A stretch of DNA of 64,000 nucleotides from Latescibacteria bacterium UBA6620 (GCA_002433075.1 DJHM01000034.1:210867-274866), one strand, 5' to 3'. Shown: positions 8,435 through 17,569, numbered from the stretch's first letter. Notes: generated from the sequence alone by a model not told the origin. A program made the numbers and translations.

Positions 8435-10255
8435 TCATTCCTGATACTGCAGCTGATGCAGACGATGGTAGATCCCTCGTGCTTCCAGCAGATCTTCGTG
8501 TCTTCCCTCTTCCCGAATCTCACCGTGGTGCATCACGAGGATCTTGTCGGCGTTCCGAATCGTCGATAGACGATGGGCGATCACGATCGATGTCCGCTCG
8601 GTCATCAGCTTTTCGACCGCCTCCTGGATCCAGACCTCCGTCTCGGTATCGACATTCGACGTCGCCTCGTCCAGCACCAGCACATCGGGATCAGCAGCCA
8701 GCGCTCGCGCGAACGACAGCAGCTGTCGCTGACCCACGGAGAGGGATGAGCCACGCTCGTTCACTTCCTGCTCGTAGCCCTTGGGAAGTCGATCGATGAA
8801 CCGGTCTGCGTTCACGTCGTGTGCGGCTTGCAGCACGCGTTCGCGTGCGACTTCCGGGGCACCCAGGCTGATGTTCTCCTCGATGTCTCCCGCGAACAGG
8901 AACACGTCCTGCTGGACGACTCCGACCCGGCGACGCAATTCCTCGCTGTCCCACTCGCGAATATCGACGCCATCGACCAGGACCGACCCCTTCTGAATCG
9001 GGTAAAACCCACATACCAGGTTGATGATTGTACTCTTTCCCGCGCCCGTCGCACCAACAATGGCCAGACTGTCGCCCGGGTCCACCTTGAACGAGACCCC
9101 TCTGAGCACCCACTCGGGTTCTCCCCCGTCGTCGTTGTAGGCGAACCACACGTCGCGAAACTCGATTTCTCCTCGCACCGCCTCCGGCTGATGTGTCCCA
9201 CTCGGGGGTTCTGTGTCCGTGTCCAGCAGTTCGAAGATCCGCTCGGAGGAAGCAAGCGCCGTCTGGATCGTGTTGAATCGATCGGCAATATCCCGAATCG
9301 GCATGAAAAACCGGGGCACGTATTGCAGCAAGGCCACAAGCACACCCCATTCGATTTCGCCGTTCATGACCTTCGAGCCCCCGCTATAGAGCATCAGGCC
9401 CATCAGCAGAATGCCGCTCAGCTCCATAAACGGGAAGTACATCGAGTGGTAGAGCGTACTCTTCATCCGCGCCTGCAGGTAGCTGTCGTTGTCCTCCTCG
9501 AATCGGTCTGCGCTCCTCTTTTCGGCCCCGAACAACTGCACGACTTCGATACCCGAAATCGTTTCCTGAAGCGTGGCCGCAAACCTGCCGAAAATCACTC
9601 TGGCCACGCGATAGGCTTCGAACGATTTCGTCTGCAACCAGACTGTTGCCACAGACGCGACCGGAAGAGCGACACACGTCACCACACCCAGCTCGACGTC
9701 CATATAGAAGATGTAGGCCAGGATCGCCACGACCGTGAGCAGATCGTTGATCACAGAGACTACGCCGTCGGTGAACATCTCGTTCAGCGCGTCGACGTCG
9801 TTCGTGTTCATCGCCATCAGCCGTCCGATCGGCGTCCGGTCGAAGTACTGTAGAGGGAGCTTCTGCAGATGGCCGAACATATCCAGCCGGACGTCCCGCA
9901 TCGCCCACTGCCCGATCATGTTCGTTGCCCAGCCCTGACCGTAGCCCACGACGAACTGAACGAACAGCAGACCGATGTAAACAGCGATCAGGAACCCAAA
10001 CCCGTCGGACACACCGGGTACGATGTGATCGTCCACCGCGATTTTCGTGATGTAGGGTCCCGCCTGTCGCGTCGTCGACGCCACCAGAATCAGCACCAGC
10101 GTCAGGAACACCCACGGGACATAAGGACGCAGATAGCCCAGAAGCCGACCCATCAACCGGAGGTCGAAACCCCTCTTGACCATCCCTTCCGTCGAATATG
10201 CACGACCCGCAAGTGTGCGCTTGCCACCGCCCACCGATAGAGAGGGTCCCTTCAC
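8435..10255 (-). CDS. ABC exporter half-transporter, catalytically competent subunit
   Basis: 606 residues: six transmembrane helices (about 35-330) then an ATPase domain. Walker A is GATGAGKST, the Q-loop VVQQD, Walker B ends LDEATS with the catalytic Glu, and the switch His is in IVIAHR. The signature motif is LSVGQ instead of LSGGQ. Together with the upstream partner, which has Asp at the catalytic Glu position, this is the pattern of heterodimeric exporters such as TM287/288 and BmrCD. One ATP site is consensus; the other combines this degenerate signature with the partner's Walker B. The first codon is GTG with GGAG upstream. It is 51 nt downstream of its partner. Confidence 0.9.
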   Translation of the reverse strand: MKGPSLSVGGGKRTLAGRAYSTEGMVKRGFDLRLMGRLLGYLRPYVPWVFLTLVLILVASTTRQAGPYITKIAVDDHIVPGVSDGFGFLIAVYIGLLFVQFVVGYGQGWATNMIGQWAMRDVRLDMFGHLQKLPLQYFDRTPIGRLMAMNTNDVDALNEMFTDGVVSVINDLLTVVAILAYIFYMDVELGVVTCVALPVASVATVWLQTKSFEAYRVARVIFGRFAATLQETISGIEVVQLFGAEKRSADRFEEDNDSYLQARMKSTLYHSMYFPFMELSGILLMGLMLYSGGSKVMNGEIEWGVLVALLQYVPRFFMPIRDIADRFNTIQTALASSERIFELLDTDTEPPSGTHQPEAVRGEIEFRDVWFAYNDDGGEPEWVLRGVSFKVDPGDSLAIVGATGAGKSTIINLVCGFYPIQKGSVLVDGVDIREWDSEELRRRVGVVQQDVFLFAGDIEENISLGAPEVARERVLQAAHDVNADRFIDRLPKGYEQEVNERGSSLSVGQRQLLSFARALAADPDVLVLDEATSNVDTETEVWIQEAVEKLMTERTSIVIAHRLSTIRNADKILVMHHGEIREEGRHEDLLEARGIYHRLHQLQYQE

Positions 10256-10306
10256 ACGCGCTCCCCCATTCCCGCTCTCCGGTTGAAGGCGCTGGGTCCG
10301 ATCGGC

Positions 10307-12088
10307 CTACAGCTCATCCAGTTCCTCTGCCAGATGCTGACGTCTGAACATCTCACTATAGATCCCGTCCAACGCCACGAGCGTTTCGTGATTCCCCTCT
10401 TCGACGATTCTTCCTTCGTCCATCACGATGATGTGGTCGGCGTCCTTCACCGTCGAAATGCGATGGGCGATCAGAATCGTCGTTCGCTCCGCCATCACCC
10501 CGCGCAACTCCGCCAGGATGGCCTCCTCCGTGCGCGTATCCACGCTCGACATCGCATCATCCAGAATCAGAATGCTCGGCTGACGGATCACCGCACGGGC
10601 CAGAGCCGTTCTTTGCTTCTGCCCCCCGGAAAGCGTGACACCACGTTCACCCACGACAGTTTCGAGTCGTTCCGGAAGTACCTCGAGGTCGGGCGCAAGG
10701 TGTGAAATCTCCGTCGCACGTTCCACCGTCACCTTGTCGTCGGTCGTCCCCATCGCAACGTTTTCCCGTAGAGTATCCGAAAACAGGAACGTCTCCTGTG
10801 GAACGTAGCCCACCGCCCCTCGAATCTCCGGAATCGGGATCCCGTTCACGGGCTGTCCGTCGATCAGCACGTCGCCCGAATCCGCGTGGATCAGGCGCGG
10901 GATCAGACGTGCGAGCGTCGATTTCCCTGACCCGACACGACCCACGATGGCCAACGTACTGCCGGCCGGAATCCGAAGATTGATGTCTTCCAGCACGGCG
11001 TGCCCGTTGTAGGAGAAAGTCACGTCCCTGAATTCGATTTCGCCGTTCAAGCGTCGGGGATCCTCATCGAGCTCGAGCGTCTGGGGTCTCAGGTCGAGAA
11101 TCGCCTGGATTCTCATCATCGAGGCGGTCGCTCTCTGGAACTCGTCGACCACGCGACCCAACATCATCATCGGCCGGCTCATCCGGATCAGATACGCGTT
11201 GAACGCCACGAACGCTCCCAGCGTGAGGGCCCCCTCGAGCACGCGCCAACCACCCAACCAGAGCACGACCACCATCGACACGCCGTTGAGGAAGAACGTG
11301 AAGGGGTAGAAGATGCTTCGAATGTTGATCAGATGGTGGTTGCGATCCACGTATTCGTCGTTGAGACCCTGAAATTTGGCGATTTCGGCGAGACGCCGGG
11401 CGAAGGCTTTCACGACGCGGGCCCCCGACAGATTCTCCTGAATGTTGCTGCTCATTACACCGAACTGTTCTTGTACGCGACGATAACCCTGACGCATTCT
11501 GCCGGACACCGCCCGTGCGGTAACCACCATCACCGGCATCGGGAACAGGGCCAGCAAAGCCAGCGACCAATCGATCGAACACATCAGAACTAGACTCAGG
11601 AAAAATGTCAGGATGCCGCTCAGGCACATCCGGAACGCGTGGTGCAGGAATCGCTGAATGGCCTCCACATCATTCGTGGCCCGGGCCATCATGTCGCCCA
11701 CTTTGTTCTGCTGAAAGAAGGAAAGGGGAAGGGTGACGATATGCTTCACGTAGTCCGTTCGGATGTCGTGCTCGACATACCGGGAAAGACCCGAGAAGTA
11801 CCAGCGCATAACGAAATTGGCAACCCACTGGATGATGCCAAGACCTGCCATCACCATCCCGTACATCGCCAGATCGGACAGCGGACTTCCCATAATCGTT
11901 GGAGGCAGAGGAAGACCGTCTCGGGACGCATCCAGGTAGGATTTGCCTGCATCGATCGCCCACTTGAGCATTAGTGGGATAATCATCTGGATGGATAGAG
12001 CGATAAAGAGGAAGATCAGACCGAACGTGATCCAACGACGGTAGGGCCGAAGATATCGGTCGAAAGGTCGGAGAGGATTGATCGGCAT
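10307..12088 (-). CDS. ABC exporter half-transporter, degenerate-site subunit
   Basis: 593 residues: six transmembrane helices and an ATPase domain with Walker A GRVGSGKST, signature LSGGQ, and Walker B ending LDDAMSS, so the catalytic Glu is Asp. The H-loop is ILIAHR. By analogy with TM287, this chain contributes the degenerate Walker B and the intact signature. Substrates of such exporters are drugs, lipids or peptides, and the sequence gives no specificity. The ATG lies two bases from a long palindrome and lacks a clear ribosome-binding site, so translation may depend on a very short leader. It is first in a two-gene operon. Confidence 0.9.
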   Translation of the reverse strand: MPINPLRPFDRYLRPYRRWITFGLIFLFIALSIQMIIPLMLKWAIDAGKSYLDASRDGLPLPPTIMGSPLSDLAMYGMVMAGLGIIQWVANFVMRWYFSGLSRYVEHDIRTDYVKHIVTLPLSFFQQNKVGDMMARATNDVEAIQRFLHHAFRMCLSGILTFFLSLVLMCSIDWSLALLALFPMPVMVVTARAVSGRMRQGYRRVQEQFGVMSSNIQENLSGARVVKAFARRLAEIAKFQGLNDEYVDRNHHLINIRSIFYPFTFFLNGVSMVVVLWLGGWRVLEGALTLGAFVAFNAYLIRMSRPMMMLGRVVDEFQRATASMMRIQAILDLRPQTLELDEDPRRLNGEIEFRDVTFSYNGHAVLEDINLRIPAGSTLAIVGRVGSGKSTLARLIPRLIHADSGDVLIDGQPVNGIPIPEIRGAVGYVPQETFLFSDTLRENVAMGTTDDKVTVERATEISHLAPDLEVLPERLETVVGERGVTLSGGQKQRTALARAVIRQPSILILDDAMSSVDTRTEEAILAELRGVMAERTTILIAHRISTVKDADHIIVMDEGRIVEEGNHETLVALDGIYSEMFRRQHLAEELDEL

Positions 12089-12090
12089 AG

Positions 12091-12120
12091 TAAGGTAGTA
12101 AGCGAACGCTTACTACCTTA
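12091..12120. promoter_or_regulatory. Palindromic operator candidate (14-bp arms) before the ABC exporter
   Basis: Two perfect 14-bp inverted arms (TAAGGTAGTAAGCG) are separated by AA. The core AGTAAGCG-N2-CGCTTACT resembles TetR-family operators. It lies between the putative -10 element and the start codon of the exporter operon, an ideal place for repression. No regulator gene is in the window. A DNA footprint role is more likely than an RNA hairpin because the site ends two bases from the ATG. Confidence 0.65.
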
Positions 12121-12147
12121 GATGCGCCATAAGTTGAGTCGTGTCAA
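12117..12147 (-). promoter_or_regulatory. Promoter candidate for the ABC exporter operon
   Basis: On the minus strand a perfect TTGACA (12142-12147) is followed after 19 nt by TCTAAG (12117-12122, four of six matches to TATAAT). The spacing is long, typical of regulated promoters. The -10 overlaps the edge of the palindrome. Confidence 0.45.
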
Positions 12148-12179
12148 GCAGGTATACGCCGGCTGGGGGTCCGCCTCGA

Positions 12180-14477
12180 CTACATCGACAACCCGATCTC
12201 ACCCACGAACAACGCCCCCATCTCCGGTCCCCCACCGAATTCGATGTGGTCATTGTCGAGCAGGTTCCTCACCGAAGCCCGATAAACGAGACCGTGGCGG
12301 GCCCGGTAGGACAGATCCAGGTCGAGCAGAGCGTAGGCGGGCACGCGCCCGGTCAGGACGCCGCTTCGGAAATCGTACTCGCTCACGCGCCGGGCGGAGA
12401 TTCCGACGGTGGCACCCTCGACCCACGCGTCGAGCCAGGTCAGTCGCACCTTGACCGTCGTTTCCGGCGTGTTGAACGGCTGCGACAGTCCTTTCGCGTC
12501 CACCAGCGTGTCCGCGTTCAGGTAGGACACGTTTCCGCTCAGCACGACGAGCTCCGTGGCGTAGACATTCATACCTACACCCACGCCCGTCACGTTCTGT
12601 TCGCCGAAGTTTACGTTGCTTAGAGTCTCTTCCAGAACCTGAGCCCCCGCCTCGTCCAGAATCACCACACCCCCCTGGATGTTGCTGATCGGGATCGCGC
12701 CGCTGATGAAGTCCTTGTAATGACTTCTGTAAAAACTCACGTCCACGAACGCGCGGTTGCCGAGGATCCCTTTGATCCCCAATTCCACCGTACCCACATT
12801 CTCCGGCACGAGAGCATCGACCCCCGCGGCGAACGCCGGCGGAAGGGGCACCCCTGTCAGGGACGCGAACCGGAATCCATTTGCGTTACCACGGCCCGTC
12901 AGACCGGGAAAGATCGGTAGCAACGCGAACTGCTGGCTCAGTGTTGGACTCTTGTATGCCCGGTTGAACGTCCCCCGAAACGCAACCGTCGGAACCGGTT
13001 TCACCACCAATCCGAACTTGGGGCTGAACTGCGAGTCGTACGTTTCCGGATTATCGAACCGACCGGCGAACGTCAGCTGGAACCATCGCGTCGGTGTCAG
13101 GTCGAACTGGGCGTAGGCCCCGAACAATCGGGCGGAAGCGTTGCCCCCCTGGAACAGCGGACCCGTCGACTCGTCCTGACGGAAGCTCGCCCCGACCGTC
13201 GCTCGACCCAGGTTGTGTCGGGCCGTGTAGCGCGCCTCCCCTTCCCAGAACGTCCACTCCGCACGATCGAGCGCCATCTCCTCAGCCTGCGCCCGTGGCA
13301 GGCCCTCGGCCATCAGACTTGCCCGCGTATTCAGGCTGAACGTGTTCCGCGAGTCGTCTCCCGCTCGATACAGGTTGATATACCAATGGTCGTCCGAGTA
13401 CTTCAGCTGCGTGAAGTAGTTCACGTAGCCCTTCGTCTGGCTTCGGGCAATCGGATTCAGGAACACCTGGTCCATCACCGTCAGCCCCGACGACAGAGAC
13501 AGCTCACCCCCCTCGTTCGGGTAGTAGTAAATCCCGGCCGACCCCGTCTGGAACTCCGATGTAAAATCGGGGTCGTCGAGTACCGTGCGGGATCCGTCCT
13601 GGCTCGTGAAAGGCCGCGCCGCGCCCCAGCTGTTCCCACGCTGGTAGTCCGCGGCGACCTTGTAGCCCCACCGACCGCTCAGACCCGCGTGTCTCACCCG
13701 CCCCTTGAACACCGATCGGTTGCCGCCCGAGAGGGTCACCCTCGTGCCGTCGAACTCCCGAGGACCTTTCGATCTCAGGCTCACAACCCCGTTGATCGCG
13801 TCTGGCCCGTAGAGCGCCGAACCCGGCCCTACGATCACTTCGATGTCCCGTAGATCGTCCTTCGGCAATGTCGGTCCGTAGAGCGGATGTCCTCCTCCTG
13901 TGCGCGAGAGACGACCATCCGTCAGCACGAGCATTCGTGTGTTGAACGCCTCGTTGTAGCCTCGCGCGTTGAACCGTTCGTCGAACAGTCCGACCTGCGT
14001 GTAGTCGATCCCTTTCACGCCGTCCAGGAGACTGCTGTAGGACGCCGCGATCGGCTTGCGCTGAATCTCCGAGTCATCCACTCTGGAGATCGAAATCGGC
14101 GCGGACAACACATCCTCCGCATACCGACTCGCCGAGACAACGATCTCTTCTCCTTCCAACATCGACGGCGTCAGCCCGAAAACCATCGTAGAAGGCAGCT
14201 CCGTGATCCCGTGGGTCACCGGACGATAACCCACACGGGAGACACGCAGCGTGTGACCTTCGCGCGAGTCGTCGGGAAAGGAGAACGTTCCCTCGCGGTC
14301 GGCAACGGTCGACCGTACGCTCTCGCTCTGCCGATCCAGTTCTTCGATCAGGGCCCCTGCCAGCGCGACGTTCGTTTCCGCGTCGACCACCCGCCCCGCC
14401 AATCCCCCGGCGACGACAGGATCGAAAGAGACAGGAATAAGGAGGACGGAAATGCACAACATTGAGAACAAATGCAT
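12180..14477 (-). CDS. TonB-dependent outer-membrane receptor with carboxypeptidase-like N-domain
   Basis: 765 residues: signal peptide (about 1-23), a carboxypeptidase-D regulatory-like beta domain (GRVVDAETNVALAGALIEE, about 28-105) common in Bacteroidetes-type receptors, a TonB-box/plug region (about 110-235, with GPGSALYGPDAINGVV), then a beta-barrel of alternating strands. These receptors import siderophores, cobalamin or glycans with energy from TonB/ExbBD. No partner SusD or ABC importer is adjacent, so the ligand is unknown. The chain ends in Met rather than the usual aromatic residue. It is transcribed divergently from the cupin gene, and AAAGG lies 7 nt upstream of the ATG. Confidence 0.88.
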   Translation of the reverse strand: MHLFSMLCISVLLIPVSFDPVVAGGLAGRVVDAETNVALAGALIEELDRQSESVRSTVADREGTFSFPDDSREGHTLRVSRVGYRPVTHGITELPSTMVFGLTPSMLEGEEIVVSASRYAEDVLSAPISISRVDDSEIQRKPIAASYSSLLDGVKGIDYTQVGLFDERFNARGYNEAFNTRMLVLTDGRLSRTGGGHPLYGPTLPKDDLRDIEVIVGPGSALYGPDAINGVVSLRSKGPREFDGTRVTLSGGNRSVFKGRVRHAGLSGRWGYKVAADYQRGNSWGAARPFTSQDGSRTVLDDPDFTSEFQTGSAGIYYYPNEGGELSLSSGLTVMDQVFLNPIARSQTKGYVNYFTQLKYSDDHWYINLYRAGDDSRNTFSLNTRASLMAEGLPRAQAEEMALDRAEWTFWEGEARYTARHNLGRATVGASFRQDESTGPLFQGGNASARLFGAYAQFDLTPTRWFQLTFAGRFDNPETYDSQFSPKFGLVVKPVPTVAFRGTFNRAYKSPTLSQQFALLPIFPGLTGRGNANGFRFASLTGVPLPPAFAAGVDALVPENVGTVELGIKGILGNRAFVDVSFYRSHYKDFISGAIPISNIQGGVVILDEAGAQVLEETLSNVNFGEQNVTGVGVGMNVYATELVVLSGNVSYLNADTLVDAKGLSQPFNTPETTVKVRLTWLDAWVEGATVGISARRVSEYDFRSGVLTGRVPAYALLDLDLSYRARHGLVYRASVRNLLDNDHIEFGGGPEMGALFVGEIGLSM

Positions 14478-14618
14478 AGCAAACCTTTAGATAGGAGGAG
14501 AAAAAGTCCAACCGACAGCTTGAAAAGGTACGGACCTCTCAACCGCAGGCAAGACTCGGACAGTGGTCGCTTGTCCTGACGGGCCCGGTCAGGCATATTG
14601 CTCTGGAGGAGAATTCAG

Positions 14619-15044
14619 GTGCCGAACTGGAAAAACCAGGGTGTCCGCATCGTCAAAGCGGGCGAAATGGATCCGAACACGCCTCAGACGCCGGGGATGA
14701 ATCGCGCCGCCGCCATTAATCACGCGATGGCTGGTGCAAACAAACTCTGGGCCGGAACGGTGACCATCCATCCCGACGCTAAAACGGGTGCGCATCATCA
14801 CGGCGAACTCGAAAGCGTAATCTATGTCGTCAACGGGAAGGCCAGAATGCGCTGGGGAGACGCGCTTGAATACGTGGCCGAGGCCGGAGACTTCATCTAC
14901 ATTCCACCGTACGTGCCCCATCAGGAGATTAACGCCAGTGAAAACGAGCCGATCGTCATCAACCTAGACATTGCTCCCGTCGAGTCGCCCGAGCCCGTAC
15001 GATGGGTCGGCCCGAATCACCCCGATTCGGAGGACCCTCGTTGA
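14619..15044 (+). CDS. Cupin domain protein
   Basis: 141 residues, one cupin barrel. Motif 1 is GAHHHGELESVIYVVNG (His triplet about 59-61, Glu about 63) and motif 2 ends in PYVPHQE (His about 98), giving a 3-His/1-Glu metal site. Single-domain cupins can be dioxygenases, isomerases or ligand sensors. The GTG start is preferred over an in-frame TTG 21 nt upstream because GGAGGAG precedes the GTG by 7 nt and would lie inside the longer reading. Confidence 0.75.
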   Translation: MPNWKNQGVRIVKAGEMDPNTPQTPGMNRAAAINHAMAGANKLWAGTVTIHPDAKTGAHHHGELESVIYVVNGKARMRWGDALEYVAEAGDFIYIPPYVPHQEINASENEPIVINLDIAPVESPEPVRWVGPNHPDSEDPR

Positions 15045-15054
15045 ATCACCGACC

Positions 15055-15524
15055 GTGGTCGAACTCGCACCCGGTCCGGGAATGCTCGCCGAGATTCTGC
15101 CCGACGCCCGACCTACGTCGGAATCGATTACTCCGTGCCCTTCATCGAAGTCGCACGAGAAAAACTGGCCTCCTACAACGGCAAAGTCTCGCTTCATCAG
15201 GCCGATTTGAACACCGACGACTGGGCAGTACTCCCGCCCGGTCCCGTTCACGCCATCGTCTCGAATATGGCTATCCACGACCTCGGTTCCGAGGAGGCCG
15301 TCACGACCACCTACAAAAAAGCCGCCCGACGATTAGAGCCGGGCGGTTCTCTCATCAATGCCGATCTCGTCACTCGTCCCGATGACAAAGAACCTCCGAC
15401 CGACGGAAAACTCAAGGTCCCTCGCCACCTGGAACTACTCGATCACCTTGGTTTCGTAGACGTCCGATGCACTCTCGACTTCGGACACTACGCCTGCGTG
15501 GTCGGCCGAAAGGACCGATTCTGA
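15055..15524 (+). pseudogene. SAM-dependent methyltransferase, frameshifted and missing its N-terminus
   Basis: Motif I (VVELAPGPGMLAEIL) is read in one frame up to about 15110. The continuation (TYVGIDYSVPFIEVA, then HAIVSNMAIHDLG and EPGGSLINADLV) is in the next frame, so one base has been lost near 15105-15112. The rest of the Rossmann fold and the C-terminal VDVRCTLDFGHYACVVG end are intact. About 35 residues expected before motif I are absent or overlap the cupin gene. The stop overlaps the following start (TGATG). A sequencing error could explain the frameshift but not the short N-terminus. Confidence 0.7.
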
Positions 15525-16015
15525 TGCCAGCCAACACAGAACTCTACGTCCTCAGACACGCCACGCCGGAGGAAGATTCCGACGCGGACAATATTGATCG
15601 GCCGCTCAGCAAGCTCGGCCGTCGACAAGCTGATTCACTCGTCGACTATCTCTCCAGCCTCAACTTCGACGCCATCTATACCAGCCCCTACCTTCGAGCG
15701 CGGGAAACGATAGAGCCCCTGTGCGAATCGACAGGACTGGTCGCGAAAGTACGCAAGGGCCTCAGCGAAAGCGCCGAGGACGAGGAGCTTCAGGCGGTCG
15801 GAAAGCGCGTCACACGTGTCGTCAACGCCATCGTAAAGGAGCATCCAGAAGGTCGCGTGCTGGTGTGTACGCACGGGGGCTGTATGTGGGGTCTGATCGC
15901 CACGTTCGACGACACATTCGGACACAAGGAGTACAAGAAGATCAAGTGCCCCGATATGCGGCAGATCGTCTACGAGAACGGGACGCCTCGACTGATCGAA
16001 CAACTCACCTTCTGA
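15524..16015 (+). CDS. Histidine phosphatase family protein (SixA/phosphoglycerate-mutase-like)
   Basis: 163 residues. The phosphohistidine motif is LRHA (His about 11) and the second His is in VCTHGG (about 115), with the intervening TSPYLRARET segment and an acidic residue region. Small members dephosphorylate phosphohistidine proteins (SixA) or alpha-ribazole phosphate (CobC). The short length and missing lid favour SixA-like function, but this is not certain. The ATG overlaps the upstream TGA. Confidence 0.82.
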   Translation: MPANTELYVLRHATPEEDSDADNIDRPLSKLGRRQADSLVDYLSSLNFDAIYTSPYLRARETIEPLCESTGLVAKVRKGLSESAEDEELQAVGKRVTRVVNAIVKEHPEGRVLVCTHGGCMWGLIATFDDTFGHKEYKKIKCPDMRQIVYENGTPRLIEQLTF

Positions 16016-16052
16016 CGAGAGGTTGAGTCGATGGGAAGGTCGACTCGTTGGT

Positions 16053-17003
16053 TCAGGTTCTGAATTCTTCCGGTGGTTCTTCCCAGGCCAGACTGTAGTC
16101 CCGGTCCTCCGGATGCGGATGACCGCCGGGACCGTACTTCCCTTCCGCTGTCGATTCCTTTTCAAGCGGGATGAACGTCTCGCTGATCCCTTCCTCTGTC
16201 ACGTCAAATCGGTAAAAACCCAGCCGCGTGTCCCCGTCCGGCCAGAGATTGGCCGCCTGGGGCATCGCGATTCCCGCACAGCGGTAAAACCGGACACCGT
16301 CGACCGTCTCGGGTGGCTTCCGGCAGTGAATGTGTCCGCTCAGAACAATATCCACGCCCGATCGTTTGAACGCGTCGAACATCCGCGAACGATGGGGCTG
16401 GTCGATCGAGAAGTACCACCGCCCATACTCTTCTTTGTCCTGTAGACCCCACGTCGGTTCGTAGACTGAATCGATGAACAGCGAGTAATGCATCACCATC
16501 ACGTGGTGCTTTGTCTCTCCTGCGGGTGGCAATTCATCCTCCAGCCATCGCCACATCCGTTCCTCGTGCGGAAGGCCTGACCCCGCCACGGCGCCATAGA
16601 ATCCACTGAACCGCACCTCCTTGTGCACGAAAGACCAGGGAAATTCGCCGAAGAACAACGCGAAGTGATCCAACTGTTCGGCCGTCACGTTCAGCCGCGG
16701 ATCGTCTCGCCCGGTCGCTCCCGCAACGGACGTGTGCTTGTTGCAGGTATCCATATTCCCCGGAATAGCATAGAACGGGTAGGGTAACGAGCCCAGCCGA
16801 TCTCTTGCTTCTTCGCACTCGAAGTCGTGGATAGCCCCGTCGCGGGTCAGGTCTCCCCCGACGAGAAGCAAGTCGACGTCCTCGACTTCACCCAGCTGCT
16901 TGTAGGCAGTATCTGCGTTCTCGCCCATCGCCTGGTTGAACCGATAGGACCTCGGTGATCCAGGTTGAAGGTCTGAGATGTGAAGGAAGGACCAGGGCTT
17001 CAT
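16053..17003 (-). CDS. Calcineurin-like metallophosphoesterase
   Basis: 316 residues with the ordered metal motifs HISDLQ (about 8), GGDLTRDG (about 49), GNMD (about 80; Asp replaces the usual catalytic-loop His of GNH[DE]), VMHYS (about 170) and SGHIH (about 218). The family hydrolyses phosphodiesters such as cyclic nucleotides or sugar phosphate esters. The GNMD variant is worth noting because the conserved His is missing. No signal peptide is seen. GGAG is 6 nt before the ATG. It converges on the histidine phosphatase gene. Confidence 0.83.
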   Translation of the reverse strand: MKPWSFLHISDLQPGSPRSYRFNQAMGENADTAYKQLGEVEDVDLLLVGGDLTRDGAIHDFECEEARDRLGSLPYPFYAIPGNMDTCNKHTSVAGATGRDDPRLNVTAEQLDHFALFFGEFPWSFVHKEVRFSGFYGAVAGSGLPHEERMWRWLEDELPPAGETKHHVMVMHYSLFIDSVYEPTWGLQDKEEYGRWYFSIDQPHRSRMFDAFKRSGVDIVLSGHIHCRKPPETVDGVRFYRCAGIAMPQAANLWPDGDTRLGFYRFDVTEEGISETFIPLEKESTAEGKYGPGGHPHPEDRDYSLAWEEPPEEFRT

Positions 17004-17188
17004 AGATACTCCGGTGGTTTAGACCGATGGTGCCACATTGGAGGAACCAGCGGAACCTGTCGATCTCGTTTTCCTTCGGCAGAAATCCCAGAACCCATTC
17101 TCTCACAGTAATTTGTGCCGCATTCAGCGATCGGCGTGCTGGCTTCCGCTCACACAGGTTTAGGCAGAAGGCGAACTTATTCCTTGCT

Positions 17189-17217
17189 GAAGTAATTACC
17201 CACTTGTATATTAAGCC
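17189..17217 (+). promoter_or_regulatory. Sigma-70-like promoter for the cold-shock leader/sRNA
   Basis: TTGCTG, 17 nt, then TATATT (five of six matches to the -10 consensus). Transcription would start around 17222 and run through the short RNA ended by the terminator at 17281-17320, or onward into the cold-shock gene. Confidence 0.6.
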
Positions 17218-17221
17218 CAGA

Positions 17222-17320
17222 TGAATGACGGAATGCTGTAGTTCTGTACCCTGTGCAAGTCACCAAGCGATAAAGACTGAGGCAAGGATCAGAAGCACCG
17301 ATCCTTGCCTTTTTATATTT
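17222..17320 (+). ncRNA. Small RNA or attenuated leader upstream of csp
   Basis: About 95 nt bounded by a strong promoter and a textbook intrinsic terminator, with no convincing protein. It does contain a six-codon frame MNDGML just after the expected start, which could be a leader peptide. The cold-shock gene begins 50 nt beyond the terminator without an obvious promoter of its own. I read this as either an sRNA or a csp 5' leader controlled by attenuation. It matches no RNA family I can name. Confidence 0.45.
17281..17320 (+). terminator. Intrinsic terminator between leader RNA and csp
   Basis: A perfect 10-bp stem (GGCAAGGATC / GATCCTTGCC) with a 9-nt loop, followed by TTTTTATATTT. Confidence 0.85.
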
Positions 17321-17368
17321 GCTCGAAGACGTTGCACGAAGAAACTCAAGGAAAGGTGGTGAAGTAGA

Positions 17369-17569
17369 TTGGCGCAAGGCACGGTCAAATGGTTTAACGA
17401 CAGCAAGGGCTTTGGCTTCATCGAGCAGGACGGTGGCGAAGACGTTTTCGTTCACTACTCCGCGATTCAGGGTGATGGCTTCAAGACTCTGGCCGAAGGC
17501 GAGCTCGTCGAGTTCGAAATCCAGCAGGGACCCAAGGGTCTCCAGGCTGCGAACGTGACGAAACGATAA
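17369..17569 (+). CDS. Cold-shock protein (CspA family)
   Basis: 66 residues, one cold-shock OB-fold. RNP1 is KGFGFI (13-18), RNP2 is VFVHY (26-30), and the opening GTVKWFN is canonical. It binds single-stranded RNA or DNA as a chaperone that melts secondary structure. The start is TTG, fixed by AAGGTGGTGA close upstream and by the family N-terminus. It is probably expressed from the promoter upstream of the terminator-bearing leader, which would suit temperature-dependent readthrough (inference). Confidence 0.95.
   Translation: MAQGTVKWFNDSKGFGFIEQDGGEDVFVHYSAIQGDGFKTLAEGELVEFEIQQGPKGLQAANVTKR

Noticed and set aside
12091..12120. The palindrome before the ABC genes as a transcription terminator
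   Set aside because: Moderate GC, no T-run on either side, and a position overlapping the promoter and start codon fit an operator better.
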